Of a stretch of 64,000 bases of DNA, positions 30,761 through 38,621 are shown piece after piece; position 1 is the stretch's first letter; each line of letters begins with the position of its first letter. Both the position numbers and the translations under genes were made by a program. The notes under the pieces are model-generated. The model saw only the letters and a program-made list of their open reading frames with translations. It did not search any database and was not told the DNA's origin. The DNA comes from Mesobacillus jeotgali (lineage in GTDB: Bacteria; Bacillota; Bacilli; Bacillales; Cytobacillaceae). Location of the stretch: the NCBI RefSeq assembly GCF_031759225.1, contig NZ_CP134494.1:1858501-1922500 (forward strand). Direction: 5' to 3'.

Positions 30761-30929
30761 AGTGGGCTGCTATCTTTTTTATATAAACCCGGTTATATTC
30801 ATTTAGCAGTTCATCAAGTTCCTGGCTGTAAGTAATGGCTATGGAAGAATTGAGGCCGTTCTGGGAAGCGATTAGGATCAGCTCTTCGCGTTTTTTTTCA
30901 ATGAGGGTGATCAGTTGCTCTTTAGACAA
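30759..30929 (-). CDS. Spo0E-family aspartyl-phosphate phosphatase
   Basis: The 56-residue protein, from TTG 30929 after AAAGGATT, reads MSKEQLITLIEKKREELI, then the family hallmark TYSQELDELLNEYNR. Spo0E-like proteins remove phosphate from Spo0A and delay sporulation. The helix-turn-helix-like hairpin length is right for the family. It is an orphan gene next to an exporter operon, as such genes often are. Confidence 0.8.
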   Translation of the reverse strand: MSKEQLITLIEKKREELILIASQNGLNSSIAITYSQELDELLNEYNRVYIKKIAAH

Positions 30930-31230
30930 TGTGAAAATCCTTTCTTGTTTTATCTCTCGGCAGTATATTAAACAAGCTTATGTAAAATCGTTATAAATAT
31001 AGAAATTATTACAAGTGCTATATTAGTATATAGCATATACTGCCAAATTTCAAAAGAAACATTTGTAAAATATTTTCCTGTAAAAAATATACACCATTTT
31101 TTATTACCCAGTTTTTTAGCAGGTAAACACCTTTTTAATAGAAATTAATAAATTGTTCACAGTTAAACTATAATAATAGTAAATGGTTTTGTTAGAATGG
31201 GACTAACGAATATGGACTGGAGATGGAACG
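30930..31230. other. Gap before ccdA with nested inverted repeats
   Basis: No gene is supported here. GGCAGTATAT (30959-30968) and its perfect complement ATATACTGCC (31035-31044) enclose 66 bases. These include a second hairpin GCTATAT-tagt-ATATAGC (31017-31034). A TATAAT at 31169-31174 could be the ccdA -10, but no good -35 stands at the right distance. Confidence 0.5.
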
Positions 31231-31938
31231 ATGACAGATATAAATATTTTCATTGCTATGGGCGCGGGCTTCCTTAGCTTTATTTCTCCATGCTGCTTGC
31301 CCCTTTATCCGGCATTTTTATCTTATATTACCGGGATGTCCGTCGGAGAACTGAAGAGCGAAAATGCAATGCTGCAAAAGCGCAGCCTGCTCCACACATT
31401 ATTTTTCCTTCTGGGCTTTTCGGTGATTTTCATTGCGATTGGCTTCGGCACATCATTTGTAGGACAATTTTTCATTCAGTACCAGGATCTCATCCGTCAA
31501 CTGGGTGCGATTTTCATTGTTGCATTCGGGTTGATGGTCATTGGTTTCTTTAAGCCTGAATTTCTGATGAAAGACCGGAAAATTGAATTCAAGAACCGGC
31601 CATCAGGCTATTTTGGGTCCTCTTTGATCGGTATGGCATTTGCGGCCGGATGGACGCCATGTACTGGTCCAATCCTTGCTTCGGTCATTCTGCTTGCGAG
31701 CTCCAACCCTGGGTCAGGTATGCTGTATATGATTGCCTATACACTTGGTTTTGCGATTCCTTTCTTCATTCTTTCTTTCTTCATCGGAAAAATGCAGTGG
31801 ATCCGCAAGCATAATGTGAAAATTGTTAAAATCGGCGGCTATATCATGATAGCAGTCGGAATCATGTTGTTCTTCGACTGGATGACGAAGCTTATTTCGG
31901 TACTGTCCGTGTTTTTTGGCGATTTTACAGGTTTTTAA
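31231..31938 (+). CDS. ccdA: CcdA, cytochrome c biogenesis thiol-disulfide transporter
   Basis: CcdA passes reducing electrons across the membrane for cytochrome c maturation and spore cortex synthesis. The 235-residue protein has six membrane spans. The two redox-active cysteines sit in [11 protein letters not shown] (span 1) and WTPCTGP (span 4). ATG follows GGAGATGG. It is followed by yneI and ccdC as in B. subtilis. Confidence 0.95.
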   Translation: MTDINIFIAMGAGFLSFISPCCLPLYPAFLSYITGMSVGELKSENAMLQKRSLLHTLFFLLGFSVIFIAIGFGTSFVGQFFIQYQDLIRQLGAIFIVAFGLMVIGFFKPEFLMKDRKIEFKNRPSGYFGSSLIGMAFAAGWTPCTGPILASVILLASSNPGSGMLYMIAYTLGFAIPFFILSFFIGKMQWIRKHNVKIVKIGGYIMIAVGIMLFFDWMTKLISVLSVFFGDFTGF

Positions 31939-32106
31939 AATGAGTTCTGGAGCTATATAAGCTGATCCTCACAGGTATTTTTTCGATGTGAAAATTTTGT
32001 CGGTATCTTTACATTGAAAATAATGGTTAAATATAGTTATATAGTAATTGAGGGAAGAATTTAACAGATTAATATACTTGTTGTGATTGTCGGGGAGGAT
32101 ACAGCG

Positions 32107-32466
32107 ATGGCCAGAATTTTGATAGTTGACGACGCAAAATTTATGAGAATCACCTTAACCAATATTCTGAAGAAAGCGAATCACGAGATCGTAGGGGAAG
32201 CTGAAAATGGAAGAGAAGCAGTCGCGCTGTATCGCGAACTGAAGCCCGACCTAGTCACAATGGACATTACGATGCCGGAAATGAGCGGGCTGGATGCCGT
32301 AAAAGAAATCAAAAAGGATTATAATGATGCAAAAATCATCATGTGCTCAGCCATGGGCCAGCAAAAAATGGTGGTTGATGCCATCGAGGCCGGAGCGAAG
32401 GATTTCATCGTTAAGCCATTTGATGATTCACAGGTAGTTGATTCCGTATCAAGAGTATTAAGATAA
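32107..32466 (+). CDS. yneI: YneI, CheY-like single-domain response regulator
   Basis: The 119-residue receiver domain has Asp8-Asp9 in LIVDDAKFM, phospho-acceptor Asp53 in VTMDITMPEMSG and Lys in IVKPFDDS. It sits between ccdA and ccdC, its conserved place in Bacillus. GGGGAGGAT precedes ATG 32107. Its partner kinase and its role in this locus are unknown. Confidence 0.92.
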   Translation: MARILIVDDAKFMRITLTNILKKANHEIVGEAENGREAVALYRELKPDLVTMDITMPEMSGLDAVKEIKKDYNDAKIIMCSAMGQQKMVVDAIEAGAKDFIVKPFDDSQVVDSVSRVLR

Positions 32467-32502
32467 AAAAAGCCTTTAAGTCTATCTTAAATGGCTTTTT
32501 TT
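32465..32502 (+). terminator. yneI terminator
   Basis: A run of A then GCC-TTTAAG pairs with CTTAAA-GGC followed by T7. It separates yneI from ccdC. Confidence 0.8.
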
Positions 32503-32546
32503 CATTATAATAATGTGGAAAATAATAATAAGGGATGAAATAACGA

Positions 32547-33029
32547 ATGAATTATGTTCTGGCGTCAACCGTAGGAGCAATTGGCATGGCCATTTTTGTG
32601 ACATTCATGAGAATGAAGGCTGCCAAAAAACCTGCATCAGCCAAGAAAATTATCTTACCGCCAATCTTCATGAGCACTGGTGCGCTCATGTTCATTTTTC
32701 CGATGTTCCGGGTACATTCCTTACAGGTCATAGAGGCACTGACAGTTGGAATGTTATTTTCGATTCTGCTGATCAAGACCTCTAAATTTGAAGTACGAGG
32801 CAGGGAAATCTTTTTAAAGAGATCCAAGGCATTTGCCTTCATCTTAATCGGTCTGTTGATCGTACGTGTAATCGCTAAACTGGTGTTAAGCAGCTCATTC
32901 GATGTAGGTGAACTGGGCGGCATGTTCTGGATTCTTGCTTTTGGAATGATCGTTCCTTGGCGTGTAGCAATGTATTTGCAGTTCAAAAAACTTCAAAATG
33001 AATTGAATAGTGGAACAAATATGAATTAA
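32547..33029 (+). CDS. ccdC: CcdC (YneJ), cytochrome c biogenesis-associated membrane protein
   Basis: The 160-residue protein has five membrane segments and a family-typical core (KKIILPPIFMSTGALMF, PWRVAMYLQFKKL). It is the third gene of the ccd locus. B. subtilis CcdC is not essential for cytochrome c synthesis, so its job is unclear. AAGGGATG precedes the ATG. Confidence 0.9.
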   Translation: MNYVLASTVGAIGMAIFVTFMRMKAAKKPASAKKIILPPIFMSTGALMFIFPMFRVHSLQVIEALTVGMLFSILLIKTSKFEVRGREIFLKRSKAFAFILIGLLIVRVIAKLVLSSSFDVGELGGMFWILAFGMIVPWRVAMYLQFKKLQNELNSGTNMN

Positions 33030-33033
33030 TCAG

Positions 33034-33062
33034 AAACCCTTGCCAGAATGCAAGGGTTTTTT
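33034..33062 (+). terminator. ccdC terminator
   Basis: The stem AAACCCTTGC with GCAAGGGTTT is followed by TTT. Confidence 0.85.
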
Positions 33063-33190
33063 GTCTTTTTGTTTGTAATGGAAATTTTGGATATAAATGT
33101 ATTTTATTTAATGATATGATGAATCTGATTGAATTTTCAAAAATGTAGATGCCGAGTAATGAGATGTTCGTTTTTGAAAGGAGAGATATT

Positions 33191-33733
33191 GTGTTAGATA
33201 TCCAGGCAGTTTTTATAGATCGAGACGGAACACTGGGGGGAAGTGACACAGTTATTTATCCTGGGGATTTTGAGTTATTTCCCGGTGTCCAGGATTCAAT
33301 CAATCTTTTAAAAGCCAACCATTTATTAGTCTTTTCTTTTACGAACCAGCCAGGTATTGCGATTGGGGAAGCTACTGTTGATCAGTTCGATTATGAATTA
33401 AAATCATTTGGGTTCAATAAAGTGTACATATGTCCACACCGCCATGATGAAGGCTGCATTTGCAGGAAGCCTTCTGTTGGCATGCTGAAAAAAGCTGCTG
33501 AAGAAAATGCCCTCGATTTAAGCCGATGTGCAGTGATTGGGGACCGGTGGACTGACTTGCTTGCTGCTGACGATGCTGGCTGTTTAAAGATTTTAGTCAA
33601 AACGGGCAGCGGCCAGGAAGCCTGCGATAAATACATAAACAAGCAGTATTTTGGGCGATGGGGTCAAGTTCATCCAGATTTTATCGCCGAGGATTTAAAT
33701 GAAGCTATAAGCTGGATATTGAGGGAGGGGTAA
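33191..33733 (+). CDS. HAD-IIIA phosphatase (GmhB/HisB-N type)
   Basis: The 180-residue phosphatase has the HAD nucleophile motif IDRDGTLGG (about residues 8-16), the Thr motif FTNQPG and GDRWTDLLAA. Its CPHRHDEGCICRKP loop is the zinc-binding loop of GmhB/HisB-N proteins. These remove phosphate from heptose or histidinol phosphates; the substrate here is open. GTG 33191 follows AAAGGAGAG. A small gene follows at once. Confidence 0.85.
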   Translation: MLDIQAVFIDRDGTLGGSDTVIYPGDFELFPGVQDSINLLKANHLLVFSFTNQPGIAIGEATVDQFDYELKSFGFNKVYICPHRHDEGCICRKPSVGMLKKAAEENALDLSRCAVIGDRWTDLLAADDAGCLKILVKTGSGQEACDKYINKQYFGRWGQVHPDFIAEDLNEAISWILREG

Positions 33734-33737
33734 AGAA

Positions 33738-33878
33738 GTGACGGTCATTATAGCCATTCTTTTGTTTGGATTTATGATCGATTTTACAAAGCTGAGAAAG
33801 CAAAATGAGAAAATGATTGAGCAAAATGATCAAATCATTTCCCTGCTTGAGGATATGGTGAAAAGAGGGAAGGAATGA
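33738..33878 (+). CDS. 46-residue single-span membrane protein
   Basis: GTG 33738 follows GGGAGGGG. The product has a short membrane span (MTVIIAILLFGFMI) and then a coiled-coil-like polar part (KLRKQNEKMIEQNDQIISLLEDM). Its stop overlaps the next ATG (ATGA), so it is cotranslated with the metallopeptidase gene. Small spans with coiled coils are common among Bacillus membrane scaffolds. No function known. Confidence 0.6.
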   Translation: MTVIIAILLFGFMIDFTKLRKQNEKMIEQNDQIISLLEDMVKRGKE

Positions 33879-34777
33879 GTCTGAGGAATATAAGAGTTTG
33901 GATGCTAATTTTTTCTTTCATACTAATCATATTTTTGGTTAGTGTTTTCGGAATCCTTAAGGTGTTCCAAAAGGAGCTGAATGAAAGGACCGGAAAAAAT
34001 GAAACTCTTTATACAACAGATAAAGCTTTTTTCACTTTGAATTATGACAGTGATTTAGAGAGAAAACTGAAAGCTGAAAGCATGAAGCATGAGTACCAAC
34101 ATGTTTCTATTTTTTATCAGGAACAAAATGAAAAGTTTATTCCGCTGACAGTTGAGACGCTTGAGTGGGCAGAAGAGGTTTCCAGTGGAATTCTTGGTAG
34201 TTATGAAAAAAGGCCTACCGATCTAATTTTTATGGATAGAGAGCACCTGCAAAAACTTTCTGATTTAGATGGTGTATCCGGATTTTATTCCAATTTTGAT
34301 AAAGTAATGGGGATTCATGTTCACCCTGACAATGTGGAGAGCATTTTAGAAACACCGCTTAATAATTTTCAAAGACCGATTCTGCATGAATACGCGCACT
34401 TTGCAACCTTCAGAAAAATAGAGGAAGCCGGAGCATTTCCTGATTTGTTTCCGCAATGGTTCATTGAGGGGATTGCAGAATATGTTGCGAGCGATCGGAC
34501 TGAGGTACATTATGATATAAACCAATACAAAATCCTGCCTCTTGAAAGCATCACCTGGGGAGATGGCTGGAAGGAAGCACGCCAAATCGAAACAGCTGAC
34601 CCTTATATGCAAAGTTATTTGTCAGTAAGCTATCTGATACAGGTGTATGGCAAGGATATATTGGTGGAATTAATCCAAAAAACGAACGATACCGAGGGAT
34701 TTTATACAGTTTTGGAAAAAATCACTGGAAAGCCGATCGCTGAATTCGAACAAGAGGTACTTGATTACTATAGGTAA
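33875..34777 (+). CDS. Membrane-anchored zinc metallopeptidase (HExxH)
   Basis: The 300-residue protein has one N-terminal span (residues 9-29) and an extracytoplasmic peptidase domain. Zinc ligands are expected at His171 and His175 of HEYAH with catalytic Glu172, and the third ligand is in the WFIEGIAEYV helix (Glu198 or Glu202). This is the gluzincin, peptidase MA-like pattern. The C-terminus (KITGKPIAEFEQEVLDYY) is typical. Targets unknown. Confidence 0.8.
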   Translation: MSLRNIRVWMLIFSFILIIFLVSVFGILKVFQKELNERTGKNETLYTTDKAFFTLNYDSDLERKLKAESMKHEYQHVSIFYQEQNEKFIPLTVETLEWAEEVSSGILGSYEKRPTDLIFMDREHLQKLSDLDGVSGFYSNFDKVMGIHVHPDNVESILETPLNNFQRPILHEYAHFATFRKIEEAGAFPDLFPQWFIEGIAEYVASDRTEVHYDINQYKILPLESITWGDGWKEARQIETADPYMQSYLSVSYLIQVYGKDILVELIQKTNDTEGFYTVLEKITGKPIAEFEQEVLDYYR

Positions 34778-34847
34778 ATGAACTCTATGAAGGGTGGCGA
34801 TTGAGATGGAAAAGGCAAGAATGATTATGGACACCAGAAAAATAATG

Positions 34848-34891
34848 GAGAACATCGCAGCGTGAATTGTGAGGGAGTGCTCGATGTTCTC
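34848..34891. repeat. Hairpin with ten-bp arms and a 24-base loop
   Basis: GAGAACATCG (34848-34857) and its perfect complement CGATGTTCTC (34882-34891) lie just before a methyltransferase gene. There is no long T run, so I hesitate to call it a terminator. Arm length and loop size resemble the solitary hairpin at 36150. Confidence 0.6.
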
Positions 34892-34912
34892 AAATAATTT
34901 GGAGGGACATTC

Positions 34913-35542
34913 ATGTTAAATAAACAAGGTTTTGATTTGTGGGCAGTAGGCTATGACAAAACCGTACAGGTTAGTGAAGAAAATGGTGTATACCCATTTG
35001 CGGGGTATCGTGCCATCTTGAATAGAATTTTTAATGAAGTGATGGAAAAAGAAAATGCGAGAGTCCTGGATATCGGCTTTGGTACAGGTGTTTTAACATC
35101 AAAGCTGTATGAAAATGGCCATCATATTGATGGAATCGATTTTTCAGAGAGAATGATCGCCCTGGCACAGCCTAAAATGCCGCAAGCCAATCTAATAGAA
35201 TGGGATATTGCTAACGGTTTGCCTGCAGAAGTAAAAACGAAAAGGTATGAGTACATTGTAAGCACCTACGCTATGCATCATTTAACTGACGCAGAGAAGG
35301 TTACTTTTATTAGGGAATTAATGTCCTTGCTAACGGATGGCGGCAAAATCCTAATCGGGGATATTGCCTTTGAAACGAGACAGCAGCTCGAATTCTGTAA
35401 AAATGACAGCAAAGAATTCTGGGATGATAATGAATTTTACTTCGTTTTCAATGAAATCAGTTCTGATTTAGAGGATAGCTGCATACTGGACTTCCTTCCT
35501 ATTTCCCATTGTGGCGGAGTGATACAGATTATGAAGAAATGA
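34913..35542 (+). CDS. Class I SAM-dependent methyltransferase
   Basis: The 209-residue protein has the SAM motif VLDIGFGTGVLT (about residues 50-61), the acidic GIDFSERM loop and STYAMHHLTDAEK. It resembles YrrT in this window (20137) but is more distant. Substrate unknown. GGAGGGAC precedes the ATG. Terminator at 35550. Confidence 0.82.
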   Translation: MLNKQGFDLWAVGYDKTVQVSEENGVYPFAGYRAILNRIFNEVMEKENARVLDIGFGTGVLTSKLYENGHHIDGIDFSERMIALAQPKMPQANLIEWDIANGLPAEVKTKRYEYIVSTYAMHHLTDAEKVTFIRELMSLLTDGGKILIGDIAFETRQQLEFCKNDSKEFWDDNEFYFVFNEISSDLEDSCILDFLPISHCGGVIQIMKK

Positions 35543-35549
35543 TTGGGTT

Positions 35550-35576
35550 AGCACTGCTTTTATAAGGCAGTGCTTG
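35550..35576 (+). terminator. Terminator after the methyltransferase gene
   Basis: The stem AGCACTGC with GCAGTGCT encloses a TTTTATAAG loop, followed by a T-rich stretch. Confidence 0.7.
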
Positions 35577-35605
35577 TTCAATTTTGAAAAAATGGAGGCA
35601 GATCC

Positions 35606-36145
35606 ATGGTGAAAATTAGGTTAATAACTTTTTCTATGGCAGTCATTCTTTTGGCAGTAGGATTAACTACATTCCCAACAGCCAGCCATGCTTGCAAATG
35701 TGTGGAAGAAAAGACTGTTGAAGATGAATTGGATAGCTCCAAAGCGGTATTCAGCGGGAAGGTCATAGAGATTAAAAACGAGAATAATAATAGAAAAATA
35801 TTATTTGAGGTTGAGGATACGTGGAAAGGTGTATCACAAACAGAAATCATACTGGAAGATGAATGGTCCAGCTGTTCAACTGATTTTTTTGAGGGAGAAA
35901 CTTACTTGGTTTATGCCCATGAATTCCAGGGTGAATTAACAACGGATATATGTGACCGAACCAGGGAGTTAAGCAGTGCAGGGGAAGATTTAGCGACACT
36001 GGGAACAGGGGCGACGCCAACTGAGGAAGTGGATTTGAGAGAACAATTACGAAGCCCAGTTATACGCTACATCTATATCTGGCTTCCGTTGGTTAGCTTT
36101 TTAATAGTGATTTTCATATATATTAGAAAACGGTCTGGAAATTGA
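35606..36145 (+). CDS. Secreted TIMP/netrin-like domain protein with C-terminal membrane anchor
   Basis: The 179-residue protein has a signal peptide (residues 1-29, cut near SHA), giving a mature N-terminus of CKCVEE. That Cys-x-Cys start, the AVFSGKVIEIK strand, the later CSTDFFEGETYLVYA and the TDICDRT cysteines fit the netrin/TIMP-like fold. A C-terminal span (about residues 152-171) and basic end anchor it. In animals this fold inhibits metalloproteases; the bacterial role is unknown. Confidence 0.7.
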   Translation: MVKIRLITFSMAVILLAVGLTTFPTASHACKCVEEKTVEDELDSSKAVFSGKVIEIKNENNNRKILFEVEDTWKGVSQTEIILEDEWSSCSTDFFEGETYLVYAHEFQGELTTDICDRTRELSSAGEDLATLGTGATPTEEVDLREQLRSPVIRYIYIWLPLVSFLIVIFIYIRKRSGN

Positions 36146-36149
36146 TGTG

Positions 36150-36194
36150 ATGACGGACAGAAAGAATGGGAATGAGAGAGGAAGTGTCCGTCAT
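36150..36194. repeat. Solitary hairpin resembling one unit of the GTCCGATAG arrays
   Basis: Perfect arms ATGACGGACA (36150-36159) and TGTCCGTCAT (36185-36194) enclose GAAAG ... GAAG, 25 bases. The order GGACA-GAAAG ... AAGTGTCC matches the right arm, linker and left arm of arrays B and E. It may be a single-copy relative. Confidence 0.55.
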
Positions 36195-36308
36195 ATTACA
36201 CGGAAACGGTTTTTAAAGAAACGCTTTTAGTTTTTGGAAAAAAGAAGGAAATGAACTGCTTCTGTCGAATTTTGTTTAACTAGAAAATTTTACTAATCAG
36301 GAGGAACT

Positions 36309-36758
36309 ATGGGATACATAGAGGATTTGCGAAAGGTCATTGGCCACCAGCCTCTGATTTTGGTGGGGGTCGCAGTAGCAGTTATAAACGAGACAGGACA
36401 ATTCTTATTGCAGAAACGCCAGGATGGTCAATGGGGAGTTCCAGGTGGATTTATTGAGTTAGGCGAATCTACGGAGGATGCAGGCAGAAGGGAAGTCCTT
36501 GAAGAAACCGGGCTTGAAATCGGAAAGGTGGAACTGATTGGTGTTTTTTCCGGGAAGCAACACCATGTAAAACTGCCGAATGGGGATGAATTTTATCCGG
36601 TTACTGTGGCCTATGTAACAAGGGATATCCTGGGTGGAGAGCTCCAAGCAGATGGTGTAGAAACCTCTGAAGCCCGCTTTTTTAGTGTAAATGAATTACC
36701 TGATAAGCTGAATCCGTTGATAAAGAATCTAATGAAGCAATTTACGGTATCAGTATAA
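36309..36758 (+). CDS. Nudix hydrolase
   Basis: The 149-residue pyrophosphohydrolase has a full Nudix box, seen as GGFIELGEST ... REVLEETGLE (about residues 50-72), with the Glu residues that bind magnesium. The upstream GQPLILVG-like strand and HVKLPNGDEFYPV insert resemble YjhB/DUF-type Nudix proteins. Substrate unknown. It abuts the next gene with no gap, so the two form an operon. Confidence 0.87.
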   Translation: MGYIEDLRKVIGHQPLILVGVAVAVINETGQFLLQKRQDGQWGVPGGFIELGESTEDAGRREVLEETGLEIGKVELIGVFSGKQHHVKLPNGDEFYPVTVAYVTRDILGGELQADGVETSEARFFSVNELPDKLNPLIKNLMKQFTVSV

Positions 36759-37268
36759 ATGCAAAAACGAGTAAAAAAGAAATTAGTCAGTCTATATACA
36801 GGGGAATTGTTTGCCGTCTTTATTTTTGCTCTGATGTGGGTCCTGTATATTCTGCTTTTTGAATGGTCTGTCCCTTACTTAACCTCCTATTCGTCTCTAT
36901 ATGCGTTCATTCTGCTGGAGTTTATTTTGCTGCAAGGAAGCTACTATTGGTATTTGAAACTAAAACAAATTCAAAATCATGAATTAGTACTTCTGCCTGA
37001 TCGTCAGTTGAGAACTTTTGCGAATCTTAAAAGAGTAAATGAGGGATTGCTTCTAATAGGAGTGTTTGTGTCAATTTATCAAATTATCAGCAAGCCAATT
37101 GAATTCTATTGGTTTGTTTTTCTATTTCTTTTTGCTGTGATTGAACATATTAATTACTATTATGTTCGCCTATCATATCAAACTGTAGAAGATATAAAGG
37201 AACTGAAGAGGCAGAAGGGCTTTCGCAGATCTAGATTGGCAAAAGAATTAGATAGCTTTTTAAAATAA
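36759..37268 (+). CDS. Four-span membrane protein of unknown function
   Basis: The 169-residue product begins with a basic arm (MQKRVKKKLVSLY). It has four membrane spans (about residues 16-36, 44-65, 95-111 and 115-136) and a basic C-terminus. The ATG directly follows the Nudix stop, and a second Nudix gene follows 12 bases later. I recognise no family. Confidence 0.6.
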   Translation: MQKRVKKKLVSLYTGELFAVFIFALMWVLYILLFEWSVPYLTSYSSLYAFILLEFILLQGSYYWYLKLKQIQNHELVLLPDRQLRTFANLKRVNEGLLLIGVFVSIYQIISKPIEFYWFVFLFLFAVIEHINYYYVRLSYQTVEDIKELKRQKGFRRSRLAKELDSFLK

Positions 37269-37280
37269 GGGGGACCAACA

Positions 37281-37757
37281 ATGGATGCAACTTTTTATAT
37301 GGAAAAGGCTGTTTTTAATTACCGGGTAGCGGCAGTTATGATCGTTGACCACCATGTTCTGATCCATAAACAAGCGAAGGACGAGCACTGGGCATTGCCA
37401 GGTGGCAGAGTCGAGCTATTGGAAGATTCACAAACAAGCGTTGTGAGAGAAGTAAAAGAAGAGTTAGGAATAGATGTGAAGGTGGACCGTTTGCTCTGGT
37501 TTACAGAGAACTTCTTTGACTATAACAATAAAAATTATCACGAAATTGGACTGTATTATCAAGTTTCTCCTCTGAATGGTGAGTTTAATTTTCACACGGA
37601 AGAGTTTTTTGGAGAAGAGGGGGATCGCTTGATTTATCAGTGGGTTCCAATCAGCAGTCTTGAGGATATCAAACTTTACCCTGAGTTTATCAGGACATCT
37701 TTGAGGGAATTGCCAGAGGCTCCGCAGCATCTTGTTGTTCATAAATATAGTATTTAG
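37281..37757 (+). CDS. Nudix hydrolase
   Basis: The 158-residue protein's Nudix box begins GGRVELLEDSQ and ends REVKEELGID (about residues 43-65). The front strand is AAVMIVDHHVLIHKQ and the tail is QWVPISSLEDIKLYPEFI. AAGGGGGACC precedes the ATG. It is third in a three-gene run with the membrane protein and the first Nudix protein. Confidence 0.87.
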   Translation: MDATFYMEKAVFNYRVAAVMIVDHHVLIHKQAKDEHWALPGGRVELLEDSQTSVVREVKEELGIDVKVDRLLWFTENFFDYNNKNYHEIGLYYQVSPLNGEFNFHTEEFFGEEGDRLIYQWVPISSLEDIKLYPEFIRTSLRELPEAPQHLVVHKYSI

Positions 37758-37843
37758 AATTGGTGGAATACATTGTCTTTACACGATTGAAAGAGACAAT
37801 AGCCCATCATGTGAACGAATAAACCTTTTGAATAACTGAATGA

Positions 37844-37877
37844 GCAGCCACCAGCCATTGGATGCATGGTGGCTGTC
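37844..37877. repeat. Hairpin between convergent Nudix genes
   Basis: CAGCCACCA and TGGTGGCTG form a nine-bp stem with a 13-base loop. There is no clear T run on either side. It may be a weak terminator for one or both genes. Confidence 0.5.
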
Positions 37878-37900
37878 GATTACAAACTTACTTAACCCTC

Positions 37901-38290
37901 TTATACTACCAGCTTCAAAGCTTCTAATACTTTTGAAACATGAAGGTCATTCTTCATCGATTTAAGTGAATGCCATTTTACTTCTTTTAATGTTTGTCTG
38001 TCGCCAAGTTCAGGATCGTAACCGACCGAGGCTTCCTTGTCGTTTAATGGGCGGACTAAAAAACATCTTTCCTCACCGCGGCTGTATTGACCGGTAAATA
38101 GATAGTCAACAACTTCCACATCCAAATTCACTTCTTCTTTTACTTCCCGGACAACTGCGTCTTCAAATGTTTCGCCTGCTTCAAGCCCTCCGCCTGGAAG
38201 CGTCCAAAACGACCCATCAGGATAGACATGTTTGGTCATAAGTATATAATTATTTTTGATGATAGCAGCAAATGCTCTTGGTCTAGTCAA
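37901..38290 (-). CDS. Nudix hydrolase
   Basis: The protein has about 129 residues and a Nudix box (GGGLEAGETF ... REVKEEVNLD). The N-terminal strand is RAFAAIIKNNYILMTKH. The best start is TTG 38290, with AGGTGG eight bases upstream. GTG 38302 lies inside that site. It is divergent from the FAD monooxygenase gene, with array E between them. Confidence 0.82.
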   Translation of the reverse strand: MTRPRAFAAIIKNNYILMTKHVYPDGSFWTLPGGGLEAGETFEDAVVREVKEEVNLDVEVVDYLFTGQYSRGEERCFLVRPLNDKEASVGYDPELGDRQTLKEVKWHSLKSMKNDLHVSKVLEALKLVV

Positions 38291-38348
38291 GAAAGTATCC
38301 ACCTCGCTATTAATAATATAGGGGTTTTACTATATTTTTAAATATTAG

Positions 38349-38610
38349 AACACTCTATCGGACAATGAGATGTTGGTATTGGAAAAAATTGGCCGATAGA
38401 AGTGTTCTATTGGCCAAACGGAAGGCAGGGACCAAGGAAAGTGTCCGATAGAAGGGCTCTATCGGCCAAATGGAAGGCAGGGACCAAGGAAAGTGTCCGA
38501 TAGAAGGGCTCTATCGGCCAAATGGAATGCAGGAACCGAGAAAAATGTCCAATAGAAGGAGTCTACCGAACAAACAAAAAGGTGGAAAACAATAACTATC
38601 CGATAGAAAG
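38349..38610. repeat. Array E: 52-bp tandem dyad repeats, GTCCGATAG family
   Basis: Five units with a strict 52-bp period; the CTAT or CTAC of each right arm recurs at 38355, 38407, 38459, 38511 and 38563. The dyad at 38443-38467 has arms GTCCGATAG and CTATCGGCC. The last half unit, TATCCGATAGAAAGGGG, merges with the ribosome binding site of the following gene. This is the same family as array B but in a divergent intergenic region. Confidence 0.93.
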
Positions 38611-38621
38611 GGGCTGGACAG

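Noticed and set aside
34806..34865. 19-residue frame MEKARMIMDTRKIMENIAA
   Set aside because: It runs into the hairpin at 34848 and has no clear independent support.
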